Source: Novosphingobium clariflavum (GTDB lineage: Bacteria; Pseudomonadota; Alphaproteobacteria; Sphingomonadales; Sphingomonadaceae). Taken from it: a stretch of DNA of 64,000 bases. Location of the stretch: NCBI RefSeq assembly GCF_026420865.1, contig NZ_JAPCWC010000011.1:1-64000 (forward strand). The letters run 5' to 3'. This document shows, piece after piece, positions 54,072-62,910 of this stretch. The notes beneath the pieces were generated by a model that made no database searches, was not told the origin of the DNA, and worked only from the letters and a program-made list of their open reading frames with translations. A program made the position numbers and the translations under genes. The stretch's first letter is position 1. The number at the start of each line of letters is the position of its first letter.

Positions 54072-55439
54072 GTGCCGCACCAGTCCACCGCGCCGCCGAC
54101 CCGCTTCCACCGCTCGATCTTCGCGCGGACCGTGCTCTGGGCGATCATCATCGCCGCCGCCATCACCGCCTGCCTCTGGCTGCTGACCGACGCGACCATC
54201 CGCAATACCAACCAGATCGCGCTCGAACGTGCGGTCGACCTCGATCTTGCCGGCATGGTCGATATCCACGCCAGCGGCGGACGCGAGGAACTGGCACGGC
54301 GGATCGCCGATCGCATCGCCCTGCAACCGCGCGACGGCCAACTGGCGCATTACCTGCTGGCAGACACGGCAGGTCGGCGCCTGGCGGGCGACCTGCGCCA
54401 GTGGCCCGGGCTTCATGCCGGGGTTTCGGAATCGGGTCCGATTGCCCTTCCCGGCGGCAGCGCCTTTGCGCGCGCCACCCAGCTTGGCCCGGACCTCAGG
54501 CTGCTGGTGGCCCACGAGGACCACGACATCGACGCGCTGCGCCGGCAAGTGGCGCTGGTCTACGTGACCGGCGGCCTGCTGGCGACGCTGGCGGTGGCGC
54601 TGATCGGGATGACCGCCGCGCACCGGCTGCGCACGCGGATCGAGCGCATCAATGCCGCCTTCCGCCATCCCGACGAGGAAGCGCTGGCCCGGCTGGAAAA
54701 GGGTTCGCTCGACCGTGACGAGATCGACGAACTGACCCGCCATTCCAGCGAAGCGCTTGCCCGGCTGGGCCGCCTCGCGGGCGCCCAGCGCGAGACGACC
54801 GATCAGCTTGCCCACGAGATGCGCACCCCGCTGATGCATCTGGACAACCGGCTGGTAAAGGCGCTGGCCGCCGCACCGGAAGCGGAAACCGCGGCGCGGA
54901 TCGCCGATGCCAGGCTGGAAATCCGCCACATCGTGCGCATGCTCGAATCGCTGCTGGACATTGCCGCCAGCCAGGCCCGCCGCGGCGACCGCCACGGCCT
55001 TGCCCCCGTCGACCTCAGCGCCCTCGCGCTCCGGCTTGGCGAACTCTACGCCGACAGCGCGGAGGAATCGGGCCATACCCTGAAACTGGCGATCGCCCCC
55101 GACGTCATGGTCGAGGGGGAGGAAATGCAGCTTACCCGCCTCATCACCAACCTGCTCGACAATGCCTTCAAGTTCGTGCCGGTCGGCGGCACCGTCGAAC
55201 TTCGGCTCGCGCCCGGCCCCAGCCTGACGGTCTGCGACGACGGTCCCGGCGTCCCCCTGGCCGATCGCGAAAAGATATTTGACAAATTCGCCCGCGGCAG
55301 CGAGCCCGGAACGCAGGACGGCGCGGGCCTCGGGCTGGCGCTGTGCCGGGCGATTGCCGAGCGTCACCAGCTTGAAATCACCCTCCTGCCCTCCACGCGC
55401 GGCGCCTGCTTCAAGGTTGCCCCGCAAGCCAGGCGATAG
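54072..55439 (+). CDS. Sensor histidine kinase
   Basis: A 455-residue membrane kinase. Membrane helices at about residues 17-38 and 160-178 enclose a periplasmic sensor domain. The phosphoacceptor His248 is in QLAHEMRTPLMHL, the N box is NLLDNAFKFVPVGG, and G boxes are CDDGPGVPLADRE and GAGLGLALCRAIAE. GTG start at 54072, four bases after the regulator gene, so the two are one operon. The signal sensed is unknown; a HAMP segment follows the second helix. Confidence 0.9.
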   Translation: MPHQSTAPPTRFHRSIFARTVLWAIIIAAAITACLWLLTDATIRNTNQIALERAVDLDLAGMVDIHASGGREELARRIADRIALQPRDGQLAHYLLADTAGRRLAGDLRQWPGLHAGVSESGPIALPGGSAFARATQLGPDLRLLVAHEDHDIDALRRQVALVYVTGGLLATLAVALIGMTAAHRLRTRIERINAAFRHPDEEALARLEKGSLDRDEIDELTRHSSEALARLGRLAGAQRETTDQLAHEMRTPLMHLDNRLVKALAAAPEAETAARIADARLEIRHIVRMLESLLDIAASQARRGDRHGLAPVDLSALALRLGELYADSAEESGHTLKLAIAPDVMVEGEEMQLTRLITNLLDNAFKFVPVGGTVELRLAPGPSLTVCDDGPGVPLADREKIFDKFARGSEPGTQDGAGLGLALCRAIAERHQLEITLLPSTRGACFKVAPQARR

Positions 55440-55442
55440 CCC

Positions 55443-56051
55443 GTGAGCAAGACTGGTTACCTGCGTTTCTGCCTGCCCGTTGCCGGTTGTCTGGCCGGTT
55501 GTTTGGCCGCTAGCCTGGTCGGCAGCGTTGCCGCCATGACGTCACTAGCACCCAGCGCCCATGCCGCCGCCCTCACTTCCGGACAGCGCGTGGCGGAGGC
55601 ACTTGCCCAGGCGCAGGCCGCCCGCGACGGCGGCGACAGCGAGACCCTGGCCCGCGCGCTCGGCGTGATCGATCGGTCCGGCGCCCATCCGCTGGATGGC
55701 TGGACCGGCGCCGACCCCGTGCCCGAGTGGCGCAGCACCGTCGCCCCCGCCGGTTCGCCGCTGCGCGGTAGCCCGCTCGGCCCCGGCTACCGGCTCGGCA
55801 AAGTCCCGGCCGGCCAGAGCGAGAGTTTCGAGCAGGTGTTCCTCTCCGGCCGCAAGGCCAGCGTCTCGGTCGCCACGCAAGGCGGCAAGCCCGTCAGCCT
55901 GCGCGTAACCGACGGCGACAAGCGCATCGTCTGCCAGTCCGGCAGGGACGGACCGGCCTGCAACTGGGTGCCACTGTTTACCCAGCGCTACCGGATCGAG
56001 GTCCACAACGGCGGCCAGTATCTGGCCAACTACTACCTCGTGGTCGATTGA
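55443..56051 (+). CDS. Exported hypothetical protein linked to the two-component system
   Basis: A 202-residue protein starting at GTG, 3 bp after the kinase stop, so probably in the same operon. A signal peptide or lipoprotein-like N-terminus (MSKTGYLRFCLPVAGCLAGC, further hydrophobic to about residue 38) precedes ALTSGQRVAEALAQAQAARD, a helical segment. The C-terminal half has a beta-rich region (YRLGKVPAGQSESFEQVFLS, TQRYRIEVHNGGQYLANYYL) resembling periplasmic beta-sandwich domains. No family recognised. Possible accessory or target of the system. Confidence 0.6.
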   Translation: MSKTGYLRFCLPVAGCLAGCLAASLVGSVAAMTSLAPSAHAAALTSGQRVAEALAQAQAARDGGDSETLARALGVIDRSGAHPLDGWTGADPVPEWRSTVAPAGSPLRGSPLGPGYRLGKVPAGQSESFEQVFLSGRKASVSVATQGGKPVSLRVTDGDKRIVCQSGRDGPACNWVPLFTQRYRIEVHNGGQYLANYYLVVD

Positions 56052-56282
56052 CGACGGGAACCGGGTCGCCGCGAAGCGAACTGATCGATGACGGTCTCCC
56101 GATTTCCCGTGAGGTCCGCGGCCAGGCCGAACACCATCCCTTGCGCGGGTAGCGCCGAAGTGGCCGAAGACGGCATGATCATGGGAATGGAGCGCTATTC
56201 GCAGCGCCACTGAAGCGACCGCGCGGTCGGCCCCGAGGTTGCCATCCACGTCGCCGTGCATGAGGGGAGGCCCACAGGAAAA

Positions 56283-56311
56283 CGGCGGCACTCCCTGGTG
56301 GAGCGCCGCCG
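56283..56311 (-). terminator. Terminator of the cydABX operon
   Basis: On the minus strand CGGCGGCGCTCC pairs with GGAGTGCCGCCG (one wobble) over a five-base loop, followed by TTTTCC. It lies 11 bp after the cydX stop. The upstream 56052-56278 shows no gene. Confidence 0.85.
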
Positions 56312-56322
56312 CTGTCATGACG

Positions 56323-56439
56323 TCAGTCGAGGACCGTCTTCTCGTCGGCCGGATCGGTGTGGAACTCGTGCCACACCCCGTTGATGATACCGAAGCCGAC
56401 CGCCAGGCCGACGCCAAGGATCCAGGAAAAGTACCACAT
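56323..56439 (-). CDS. cydX: Cytochrome bd oxidase small subunit CydX
   Basis: A 38-residue single-helix protein starting MWYFSWILGVGLAVGFGIIN, which is the classic CydX/YbgT opening (M-W-Y-F-x-W-I-L-G). It has one membrane helix (about residues 4-22), then GVWHEFHTDPADEKTVLD. It stabilises the bd oxidase haem sites. It starts 10 bp after the cydB stop, with AGGAAG upstream, and is followed by a terminator. Too short for ordinary ORF cut-offs. Confidence 0.9.
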   Translation of the reverse strand: MWYFSWILGVGLAVGFGIINGVWHEFHTDPADEKTVLD

Positions 56440-56449
56440 AGTCGCTTCC

Positions 56450-57598
56450 TCAATAGAAGTCGGGGTTCATGCCCACTTCACGCTCGGTCACGCGGCCGAA
56501 CATGACCTTGTAGGCCCAAGCCGTGTAGGTCAGCACCAGCGGCAGGAAGATCACCGTCACCAGCAGCATGATGAACAGCGTCGTGTGGCTGGACGAAGCG
56601 TTCCACACCAGCAGGCTGGAGCGCGCATCGATCGAGCTGGGCAGGATGTACGGGAACATCGATAGGCCGACCGAGGCGATGATGCCCAGGTTCGCCAGCG
56701 AGGAACCGGCGAAGACCAGCGTGTCCTTGCGCCCGCGAATGCCCGCCAGTGCCACCAGCGGCCCGGCCAGGCCCAGCGCCGGGGCCAGGATCATCCAGGG
56801 ATGCGCGCCGTAGTTGGCCAGCCATGCTCCGGCAACGTGGGCGCTTTCGGCAAAGCGCGGGTTCGACGGCCCCTGCGGATCGACGTTGCCGATCAACTGG
56901 TAGCCAAGATCGCCCATCGCCAGCCAGACGCCGCCAAGGGCGTAAAGCACAAAGGCCACCAGCGCCGCGACCTGGCCATAACGCTGCGCACGGTCACGTG
57001 CCGGCCCCTGCTCGAGCTTGAGCGTCAGCCAGCCGGCACCGTGCAGCACGATCATCGCCACCGACACCACGCCGCAGAGCAGCGCGAAGGGCGTGAACAG
57101 GCCCAGCAGCGTGCCTTCGTAGAAGCTGCGCATGTCGCTATCGAGCCGGAAGGGCACGCCCAGCAGCACGTTGCCGACCGCCACACCAAACACCAGCGAG
57201 GGCAGGAAACCGCCGACGAACAGCGCCCAGTCCCAGCGCGAACGCCAGGCCGGATCGGACTTCTTCGAACGATACTTGAAGCCCACGGGCCGCAGGATGA
57301 AGGCCGCCAGCACCAGGAACATCGCGATGTAGAAGCCCGAGAAGCTGACGGCATAGACGTAAGGCCATGCCGCGAAGATCGCGCCGCCGCCCAGGATGAA
57401 CCAGACCTGGTTGCCTTCCCAGGTCGGACCGATGGCATTGATCACCATGCGGCGCTCGGCATCGCTGCGGCCGACGAAGGGCAGGAGCGAGGCCGAGCCC
57501 AGGTCGAAACCGTCGGTGAGGGCGAAGCCGATGAGCAGCACGCCCATCAGCAGCCACCAGATCACCCGCATCGTTTCATAGTCGAAGGGAATGGACAT
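56450..57598 (-). CDS. cydB: Cytochrome bd ubiquinol oxidase subunit II
   Basis: A 382-residue subunit with about eight to nine membrane helices. The N-terminus MSIPFDYETMRVIWWLLMGV and GFDLGSASLLPFVGRSDAER are typical, as are GPTWEGNQVWFILGGGAIFA and the C-terminal HTTLFIMLLVTVIFLPLVLT. It pairs with CydA in a high-affinity, microaerobic, non-proton-pumping oxidase. It begins 13 bp after the cydA stop. Confidence 0.95.
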   Translation of the reverse strand: MSIPFDYETMRVIWWLLMGVLLIGFALTDGFDLGSASLLPFVGRSDAERRMVINAIGPTWEGNQVWFILGGGAIFAAWPYVYAVSFSGFYIAMFLVLAAFILRPVGFKYRSKKSDPAWRSRWDWALFVGGFLPSLVFGVAVGNVLLGVPFRLDSDMRSFYEGTLLGLFTPFALLCGVVSVAMIVLHGAGWLTLKLEQGPARDRAQRYGQVAALVAFVLYALGGVWLAMGDLGYQLIGNVDPQGPSNPRFAESAHVAGAWLANYGAHPWMILAPALGLAGPLVALAGIRGRKDTLVFAGSSLANLGIIASVGLSMFPYILPSSIDARSSLLVWNASSSHTTLFIMLLVTVIFLPLVLTYTAWAYKVMFGRVTEREVGMNPDFY

Positions 57599-57611
57599 TC
57601 TTGCCTCCTGC

Positions 57612-59198
57612 TTACTCGGCCGGGATGGCAGTGAAGGTGCTGGCAGGTGCGCGTTCGCGAACCGGCGCGCCTTCATGGCCCTCGTAGACTTCCGGACCCT
57701 TGCGGATCGTCGCCAGCATCAGCTTCACCTCGATCACCGCCATAGTGCCATAGAGCAGCGTGAACCCGATGATGGTGGTCCAGATCTGCGGCACGGTCAG
57801 GCTCGATGCGGCCAGGAAGGTCGGCAGCACGCCGTCCACCGCCCAGGGCTGACGCCCGAGTTCGGCAACCAGCCAGCCCACTTCGATCGCGATCCACGGC
57901 AACGGCATCACCAGCACCGCGGCGCGCAGGAACCACCTGGCGTTGAAGCGGCGGCGGACCGAGAAGGCGAAGGCGGTGGCGAAGAAGGCGATGAAGAAGA
58001 AGCCCAGCCCCGCCATCACGCGGAACATCCAGAACAGCGCGGGCACGTTGGGAACAGTGGTCCAGGCCGCCTTGGTGATGGTCGCGGCATCAGCCTGGCG
58101 CGGATCGGCGACAAAGCGCTTGAGCAGCAGGGCGTAACCGAGATCGTCCTTGTTGCGCTCCCATGCTTCGCGCGCGGCAAGGTCGTTACGGTTGACCTTG
58201 AGCTTCTCGACCGCGTCATAGGCAACGATACCGGTGCGCATGCGCTGTTCGGCGCGCTCGACCAGCGGGATGATGCCGGTCACTTCGCCCGACAGGCTGC
58301 GGGTGGCGATCAGGCCGAGAACATAGGGGACCTGGATCTCGTAAGCGGTCTGGTGCTTCTCGTTGGACGGCAAGCCGACCAGCGTGAGCCCGGCAGGAGC
58401 CTTTTCGGTCTCCCACATGGCTTCCATCGCCGCCATCTTCATCTTCTGGTTGTCGGAAACCGCATAACCGCTTTCGTCACCCAGCACGACGACCGAGAGC
58501 GAGGAGGCAAGGCCGAAGGCCGCCGCCACCGTGAAGCTGCGCTTGGCAAGCTCCAGATGACGTCCACGCAGCAGATAATAGGCCGAAACACCCAGCACGA
58601 AGAGGCTGGCGCAGACGTAACCTGCGCTCACGGTATGCACGAACTTCGCCTGCGCGACCGGATTGAAGATCACGTCCTTGAAGTTCGAGACTTCCATGCG
58701 CATCGTCTCGGGGTTGAACACCGCACCGGCGGGGTGCTGCATCCAGCCGTTGGCGACCAGAATCCACAGCGCCGACAGGTTCGAGCCGAGCGCGACCATG
58801 AAGGTCGTCAGCAAGTGGCCGCGCTTGGAAAGCCGGTCCCAGCCGAAGAACATCAGGCCCACGAAAGTCGCCTCGAGGAAGAAGGCCATCAGGCCCTCGA
58901 TCGCCAGCGGAGCGCCGAAGATGTCGCCGACGTAGTGCGAGTAGTAGGCCCAGTTGGTGCCGAACTCGAACTCCATGGTGAGGCCGGTGGCCACGCCGAG
59001 GACAAAATTGATACCGAAAAGCTTGCCCCAGAAGCGGGTCACATCCCGCCAGATGGGGCGATCCGTGATCACATAAACACTTTCCATAATTACGAGAATG
59101 AAGGAAAGGCCAAGGGTCAGGGGTACAAAGAGAAAATGGTACAGTGCCGTGAGGGCGAACTGCAACCGGGACAATTCAACAACTGCCATGTCGATCAT
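57612..59198 (-). CDS. cydA: Cytochrome bd ubiquinol oxidase subunit I
   Basis: A 528-residue haem-bearing subunit with nine membrane helices. ALTALYHFLFVPLTLGLSF includes the haem b595 axial His (His21 here). The Q-loop region GLPSNEKHQTAYEIQVPYVL and the haem b558 ligands (GNFN-type region around LVANGWMQHPAGAVFNPETM) are intact. It reduces oxygen to water using quinol. ATG at 59198; a second in-frame ATG lies three codons later. First of cydA-cydB-cydX, divergent from cydDC. Confidence 0.95.
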   Translation of the reverse strand: MIDMAVVELSRLQFALTALYHFLFVPLTLGLSFILVIMESVYVITDRPIWRDVTRFWGKLFGINFVLGVATGLTMEFEFGTNWAYYSHYVGDIFGAPLAIEGLMAFFLEATFVGLMFFGWDRLSKRGHLLTTFMVALGSNLSALWILVANGWMQHPAGAVFNPETMRMEVSNFKDVIFNPVAQAKFVHTVSAGYVCASLFVLGVSAYYLLRGRHLELAKRSFTVAAAFGLASSLSVVVLGDESGYAVSDNQKMKMAAMEAMWETEKAPAGLTLVGLPSNEKHQTAYEIQVPYVLGLIATRSLSGEVTGIIPLVERAEQRMRTGIVAYDAVEKLKVNRNDLAAREAWERNKDDLGYALLLKRFVADPRQADAATITKAAWTTVPNVPALFWMFRVMAGLGFFFIAFFATAFAFSVRRRFNARWFLRAAVLVMPLPWIAIEVGWLVAELGRQPWAVDGVLPTFLAASSLTVPQIWTTIIGFTLLYGTMAVIEVKLMLATIRKGPEVYEGHEGAPVRERAPASTFTAIPAE

Positions 59199-59324
59199 GT
59201 CGAATCCCGCCTTTTTAGCGGCCCGAGAGGGAGAGAGAGGTTGCCTCGGGCAGGTTGGTTTCGTAGGGTCGCGTTAGGCCCGCCCAAGAGGGCTGTCAAA
59301 CGATACTTACATGGTTTCTTTAAT

Positions 59325-59338
59325 TTGATCTATGTCAA
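59325..59338. promoter_or_regulatory. FNR/FixK-type box between cydA and cydD
   Basis: TTGAT-CTAT-GTCAA matches the FNR-type consensus TTGAT-N4-ATCAA with a single mismatch. It lies 127 bp upstream of cydA and ends two bases before the proposed cydD start, so it suits anaerobic activation of cydABX and would sit at or over the start of cydDC. Confidence 0.65.
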
Positions 59339-59339
59339 A

Positions 59340-60878
59340 TTGACTGTACCCTGGCTGCTTGATATTGCCGGGGCCGCCGTCCTCTCCTGGGGGCTCGCCA
59401 GCGGCGTTGGACACGTCGCGACGCAGGCCCCGCTGCTCGCACCGGCCGCGCTCATCCTGGGAGGAGCGTGCCTGCGCGCCATTTCCGCCTTCGCTCTTGA
59501 CCGCCACGCCGTGGCTGCCGCGCAGGCAAACAGCCGCGAGCGACGCCGCGGCTTGTGGACTTCCCTCCTTGGATCGCGCCTTTCGAAGCCGCTAAGCATC
59601 GGAGAAAGCACCACACTTGCCTTGGACCATACCATGGCGATCGAGAATCGCGATGTCCGCTTTTCGCCCGTACGCCTCAATGCCGTGATCGGCCCGCTGG
59701 TGGTGGCGGCAATCGTCGCACCGGCGAGCTGGGTCGCCGCGCTGATCATGCTGGCAACGCTGCTGCCCTTCGTGCTGGGCTCGATCCTTGCCGGCACTGC
59801 CGCGCGCCGGGCGTCCGAGCGGCAATTGGCAGCCCTGGCCGCACTGTCCGGCCTGTTTGTCGACCGTCTCACGCATCTCCCGCTGATCCGCCATTTCGGC
59901 GCCGAAGCCCGCATCTCGCGCCAGGTCCGCGATGCCACCCACGAAGTTGCGAATCGCACGGTTTCTGTCCTGCGCGCCGCCTTCCTCTCCAACGCCGTGC
60001 TGGAGTTCTTCTCCGCGCTCTCGATCGCGCTGGTGGCGGTCTATTGCGGTTTCTCGCTGCTCGGCCTGCTGCCGTTCCGCGCGCCGGAAACGTTGACGCT
60101 GGTGCCCGCCTTCTTTGTTCTGGCCATGGCCCCGGAATTCTACCTGCCGATGCGCCGCCTCGCCGCCGCCTATCACGAGAAGCAACTGGGCGAGGCCGCC
60201 GAAACGGCGCTTGAGCCGCTGCGCGATGCCTTGCCGGCCAGCCCGCTTCCGGCAAACGCCCTCCCCCCTTTCAGCGGCCTGCGCGTCGCCGACCTGACAT
60301 TGGCCTTCCCCGGCATCAGCGTCGGCCCACTCGATTTCAGCCTGTCCCGTCACGACCTTGTCGCGCTGACCGGCCCCACCGGCAGCGGCAAGACCAGCAC
60401 GCTGGCCGCCATCGCCGGACAAGTCGCCCCCATCTCCGGCCAGATATGCGACCTGGTCGGTGCCCCGCTGGTCAGCAGCCAGATCGCCTGGGCCGCCCAG
60501 CGGCCGCTGCTGCTGACGGGAACGCTGGGCGAAAACCTGGCGCTGGCAGCCCCCGATGCCCCCCGCGAGGAGATCCTCGCGGTCGCCGATCGTGTCGACC
60601 TCGGCCCCATGCTGGCCCGGCGCGGCGGCCTCGACATGGCGATCGACCATGGCGGCTCAGGTCTCTCGGGCGGCGAACGGCGGCGCATCGGCCTCGCCCG
60701 CGCGATCCTCTCGGGTCGTCCACTGCTGCTCTGCGACGAGCCGACCGCCGACCTCGACACCGCCTCCGCCGCCGCCATCGTCGCCTTGCTGCGCGACCTG
60801 TCGCGCCGCCGCTGCATCCTAGTGGCCACCCATGATCCCGCCATGACGGCCGCCGCCCGGCAGGAGATCGCGCTGTGA
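59340..60878 (+). CDS. cydD: Cysteine/glutathione ABC exporter subunit CydD
   Basis: A 512-residue ABC exporter half (membrane domain then ATPase). Six membrane helices span about residues 1-310; EFFSALSIALVAVYCGFSLL is typical. The ATPase has Walker A GPTGSGKTS, signature SGLSGGERRRIGLARA and Walker B LLLCDEPTADLD. CydDC exports thiols to the periplasm and is needed to assemble cytochrome bd. The N-terminus is about 30 residues shorter than E. coli CydD. The start is TTG at 59340, or 59325; no ATG or GTG lies in frame nearby, and a long antisense open frame extends upstream. Confidence 0.85.
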   Translation: MTVPWLLDIAGAAVLSWGLASGVGHVATQAPLLAPAALILGGACLRAISAFALDRHAVAAAQANSRERRRGLWTSLLGSRLSKPLSIGESTTLALDHTMAIENRDVRFSPVRLNAVIGPLVVAAIVAPASWVAALIMLATLLPFVLGSILAGTAARRASERQLAALAALSGLFVDRLTHLPLIRHFGAEARISRQVRDATHEVANRTVSVLRAAFLSNAVLEFFSALSIALVAVYCGFSLLGLLPFRAPETLTLVPAFFVLAMAPEFYLPMRRLAAAYHEKQLGEAAETALEPLRDALPASPLPANALPPFSGLRVADLTLAFPGISVGPLDFSLSRHDLVALTGPTGSGKTSTLAAIAGQVAPISGQICDLVGAPLVSSQIAWAAQRPLLLTGTLGENLALAAPDAPREEILAVADRVDLGPMLARRGGLDMAIDHGGSGLSGGERRRIGLARAILSGRPLLLCDEPTADLDTASAAAIVALLRDLSRRRCILVATHDPAMTAAARQEIAL

Positions 60879-62470
60879 ACGCCTCCGCTTCCGCCCCGTC
60901 CGACAATCCCCTCGCCATTGCCGGCCTGCCCCGCCGGCGACTGCTCTTCGCCAGCCTCTGCGCCGGGTTTGCGACCGTGGCGGCGATCGGCCTCCTGGGG
61001 GTTTCGGGGTGGTTCCTGACCGGAGCGGCCCTGGCCGGGTCGGCAGGCGCCATCACCGTGGCCGCCTTCAACTACCTGATCCCGAGCGCCCTCATTCGCC
61101 TGATGGCGATCGTGCGCACGCTGGCCCGTTATGGAGAGCGGCTGCTCTCGCACAAAGTCGCCCTGGAAAGCATGGCGGACCTGCGCGGATCGCTGTTCGA
61201 CAAGCTGGCCGCACAAGACAGCCGCAAGGCTGCCGACAGTTCTCCTGGCGAGGCCGCCTCCCGCCTCATCGACGATGTCGCCGCGCTGGAAGACCTCGTC
61301 ATCCGCGAGCCGGCGCGCCACGCGGCGCTGGTGTCGGCGGCCGTGGGGCTCGTCGCGGCAAGCCTTGCCGGACTTCCCGCCCTGCTGTTCCTCCTGGCCG
61401 CGCTGGGCCTGCTGCCGCTGCTGTTCGGCCGCATCTCTGCGGCGCTCACCCGGGCTCCGGCACAACAGGCCGCCGAAGCGCTTGGCGACTTGCGCAGCCG
61501 ATACATCGACCTTGCCGCCTCGCGCGCCGAAATCACCGCTTACGGGCTCGCGGAAAGAGCGTTCGGAGAGCTGGAGCCGCTGGCCCGCAAGCTCGATCGC
61601 GCCCGCAGCGCCCTGTTCCGCGCCGAAGCGCTGCAAGGCGGGCTTATGACAGTCTACGGCGCCCTCGCGATGGCAGGTCTCCTGCTGCTCGCAGCAGCGC
61701 CTGCCCCGATTGTCGCACTGGCCATGCTGGCAACCGCCGCTGCTGTCGAGGCCATGGGAGGCTTCGCCCGCAGCCTGCTGCGCCGCGCCTCGCTCCACGC
61801 CGGACTGGACCGGATTGCCGCGATCATCGCGCTCGACCCGATGCTGTCTCCGCAGGAATCGGCACCGCCCGCAGTGCTCGGCATCGGCCATCACGACTTT
61901 CCTGCACGCTCGCGAATCGCCCTCACGGGCCCTTCCGGCTCGGGCAAGACCCGGGTGCTGCTGGCCCTGGCAGGAATGCGCGCGTCAACCGTACCGCTGA
62001 CCGTGGCCGGCACCCCGGTCGACCAGTGCACGGCGCGCCGCCTCTCCGCCCAGTTCGTGCTGGCGCCGCAGGATGCACCGCTCCTGATCGGCACGGTCGC
62101 CGACAACCTGCGACTGGCCCGCCCAGGCGTGAGCGAGGTGGAAATGTGGGCCGCGCTGGAAGTGGTCCAGCTCAAGGACCGCATCGCACGCAGTGAACAC
62201 GGCCTTGCCACCCCCATTGGCGAGGCAGGCGGAATCCTGTCAGGCGGCGAACGCAAACGCCTGTCGCTCGCGCGCGCGCTGCTGGCAAATCGCCCCTGGC
62301 TGCTGCTGGACGAACCCACCGAAGGGCTTGACGGGCAGACGGAAGCGGCGCTGGTAACTGCCCTGTCCACTTGGCTGGCACAGTCGGATACGGGCCTCGT
62401 CCTCGTTTCGCACCGCCCTGCACCACTTGTCCTGTGCGATTCGCGGATCGACGTTCGCGCACTCAGCTAG
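60875..62470 (+). CDS. cydC: Cysteine/glutathione ABC exporter subunit CydC
   Basis: A 531-residue partner of CydD. It starts at GTG overlapping the cydD TGA. It has six membrane helices (LLGVSGWFLTGAALAGSAGA, YLIPSALIRLMAIVRTLARY), Walker A GPSGSGKTRVLL, signature LSGGERKRLSLARALL and Walker B LLLDEPTEGLDG. The D-loop and H-loop (LVLVSHRPAPLV) are present. Both Walker sites look functional. Confidence 0.9.
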   Translation: MNASASAPSDNPLAIAGLPRRRLLFASLCAGFATVAAIGLLGVSGWFLTGAALAGSAGAITVAAFNYLIPSALIRLMAIVRTLARYGERLLSHKVALESMADLRGSLFDKLAAQDSRKAADSSPGEAASRLIDDVAALEDLVIREPARHAALVSAAVGLVAASLAGLPALLFLLAALGLLPLLFGRISAALTRAPAQQAAEALGDLRSRYIDLAASRAEITAYGLAERAFGELEPLARKLDRARSALFRAEALQGGLMTVYGALAMAGLLLLAAAPAPIVALAMLATAAAVEAMGGFARSLLRRASLHAGLDRIAAIIALDPMLSPQESAPPAVLGIGHHDFPARSRIALTGPSGSGKTRVLLALAGMRASTVPLTVAGTPVDQCTARRLSAQFVLAPQDAPLLIGTVADNLRLARPGVSEVEMWAALEVVQLKDRIARSEHGLATPIGEAGGILSGGERKRLSLARALLANRPWLLLDEPTEGLDGQTEAALVTALSTWLAQSDTGLVLVSHRPAPLVLCDSRIDVRALS

Positions 62471-62498
62471 GTCGTAAACGGGTTATCCGCCGTCCAGA

Positions 62499-62909
62499 TC
62501 ACCTCAGGACCCGCGCAAAGCCTGCCGCGCCGCCCCTCACGGTGACCGCCGTCTCGCCCGCCGCCGCCGAGTCGCCGCCACCGGCAGGAAGCGCCGGGCC
62601 GGCGCCTCCCAGCCGCCCACCGAGATAGTGCGCGAGCACCTGCATGCGTTCACCATCAACGCGGTAGAACACCTGCTTGCCGGTCCGCTGGGTCACCACC
62701 AGCTCCGCCTTTCGCAGCACGGCCAACTGCTGCGAGAGGCCCGGCTGGCCAATGCCCGTGACCTCCTCGATCTCCCCCACCGACAGTTCCGCTGCGCACA
62801 CCGCGTCCAAAATCTGCAAACGCAGGGGATGGGCAAGCGCCCTCAGCAATTCGGCGATGTGCTCGATCGCCATTCTCTCCCCGCCAGGGGGTACGCCTTC
62901 CGGCTCCAT
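62499..62909 (-). CDS. ArsR-family transcriptional regulator
   Basis: A 136-residue winged-helix regulator of the ArsR/SmtB (BigR/SqrR-like) kind. LLRALAHPLRLQILDAV and IGQPGLSQQLAVLRKAELVV (HTH) with VTQRTGKQVFYRVDGERM (wing) define the domain. Only one conserved-position Cys (LDAVCAAEL) is present; the second redox Cys of SqrR/YgaV is missing, so a two-Cys persulfide switch is unlikely. The ATG at 62909 has AAGGAGG, located in the end of the peroxiredoxin gene. A disordered Gly/Ala-rich tail follows. Confidence 0.85.
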   Translation of the reverse strand: MEPEGVPPGGERMAIEHIAELLRALAHPLRLQILDAVCAAELSVGEIEEVTGIGQPGLSQQLAVLRKAELVVTQRTGKQVFYRVDGERMQVLAHYLGGRLGGAGPALPAGGGDSAAAGETAVTVRGGAAGFARVLR

Positions 62910-62910
62910 G

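Noticed and set aside
57591-59339. A long open frame on the plus strand that runs antisense through cydA into cydD
   Set aside because: It covers the well-supported cydA gene on the other strand; high GC content leaves long antisense frames open. Only the part from about 59340 shows ABC transporter sequence.
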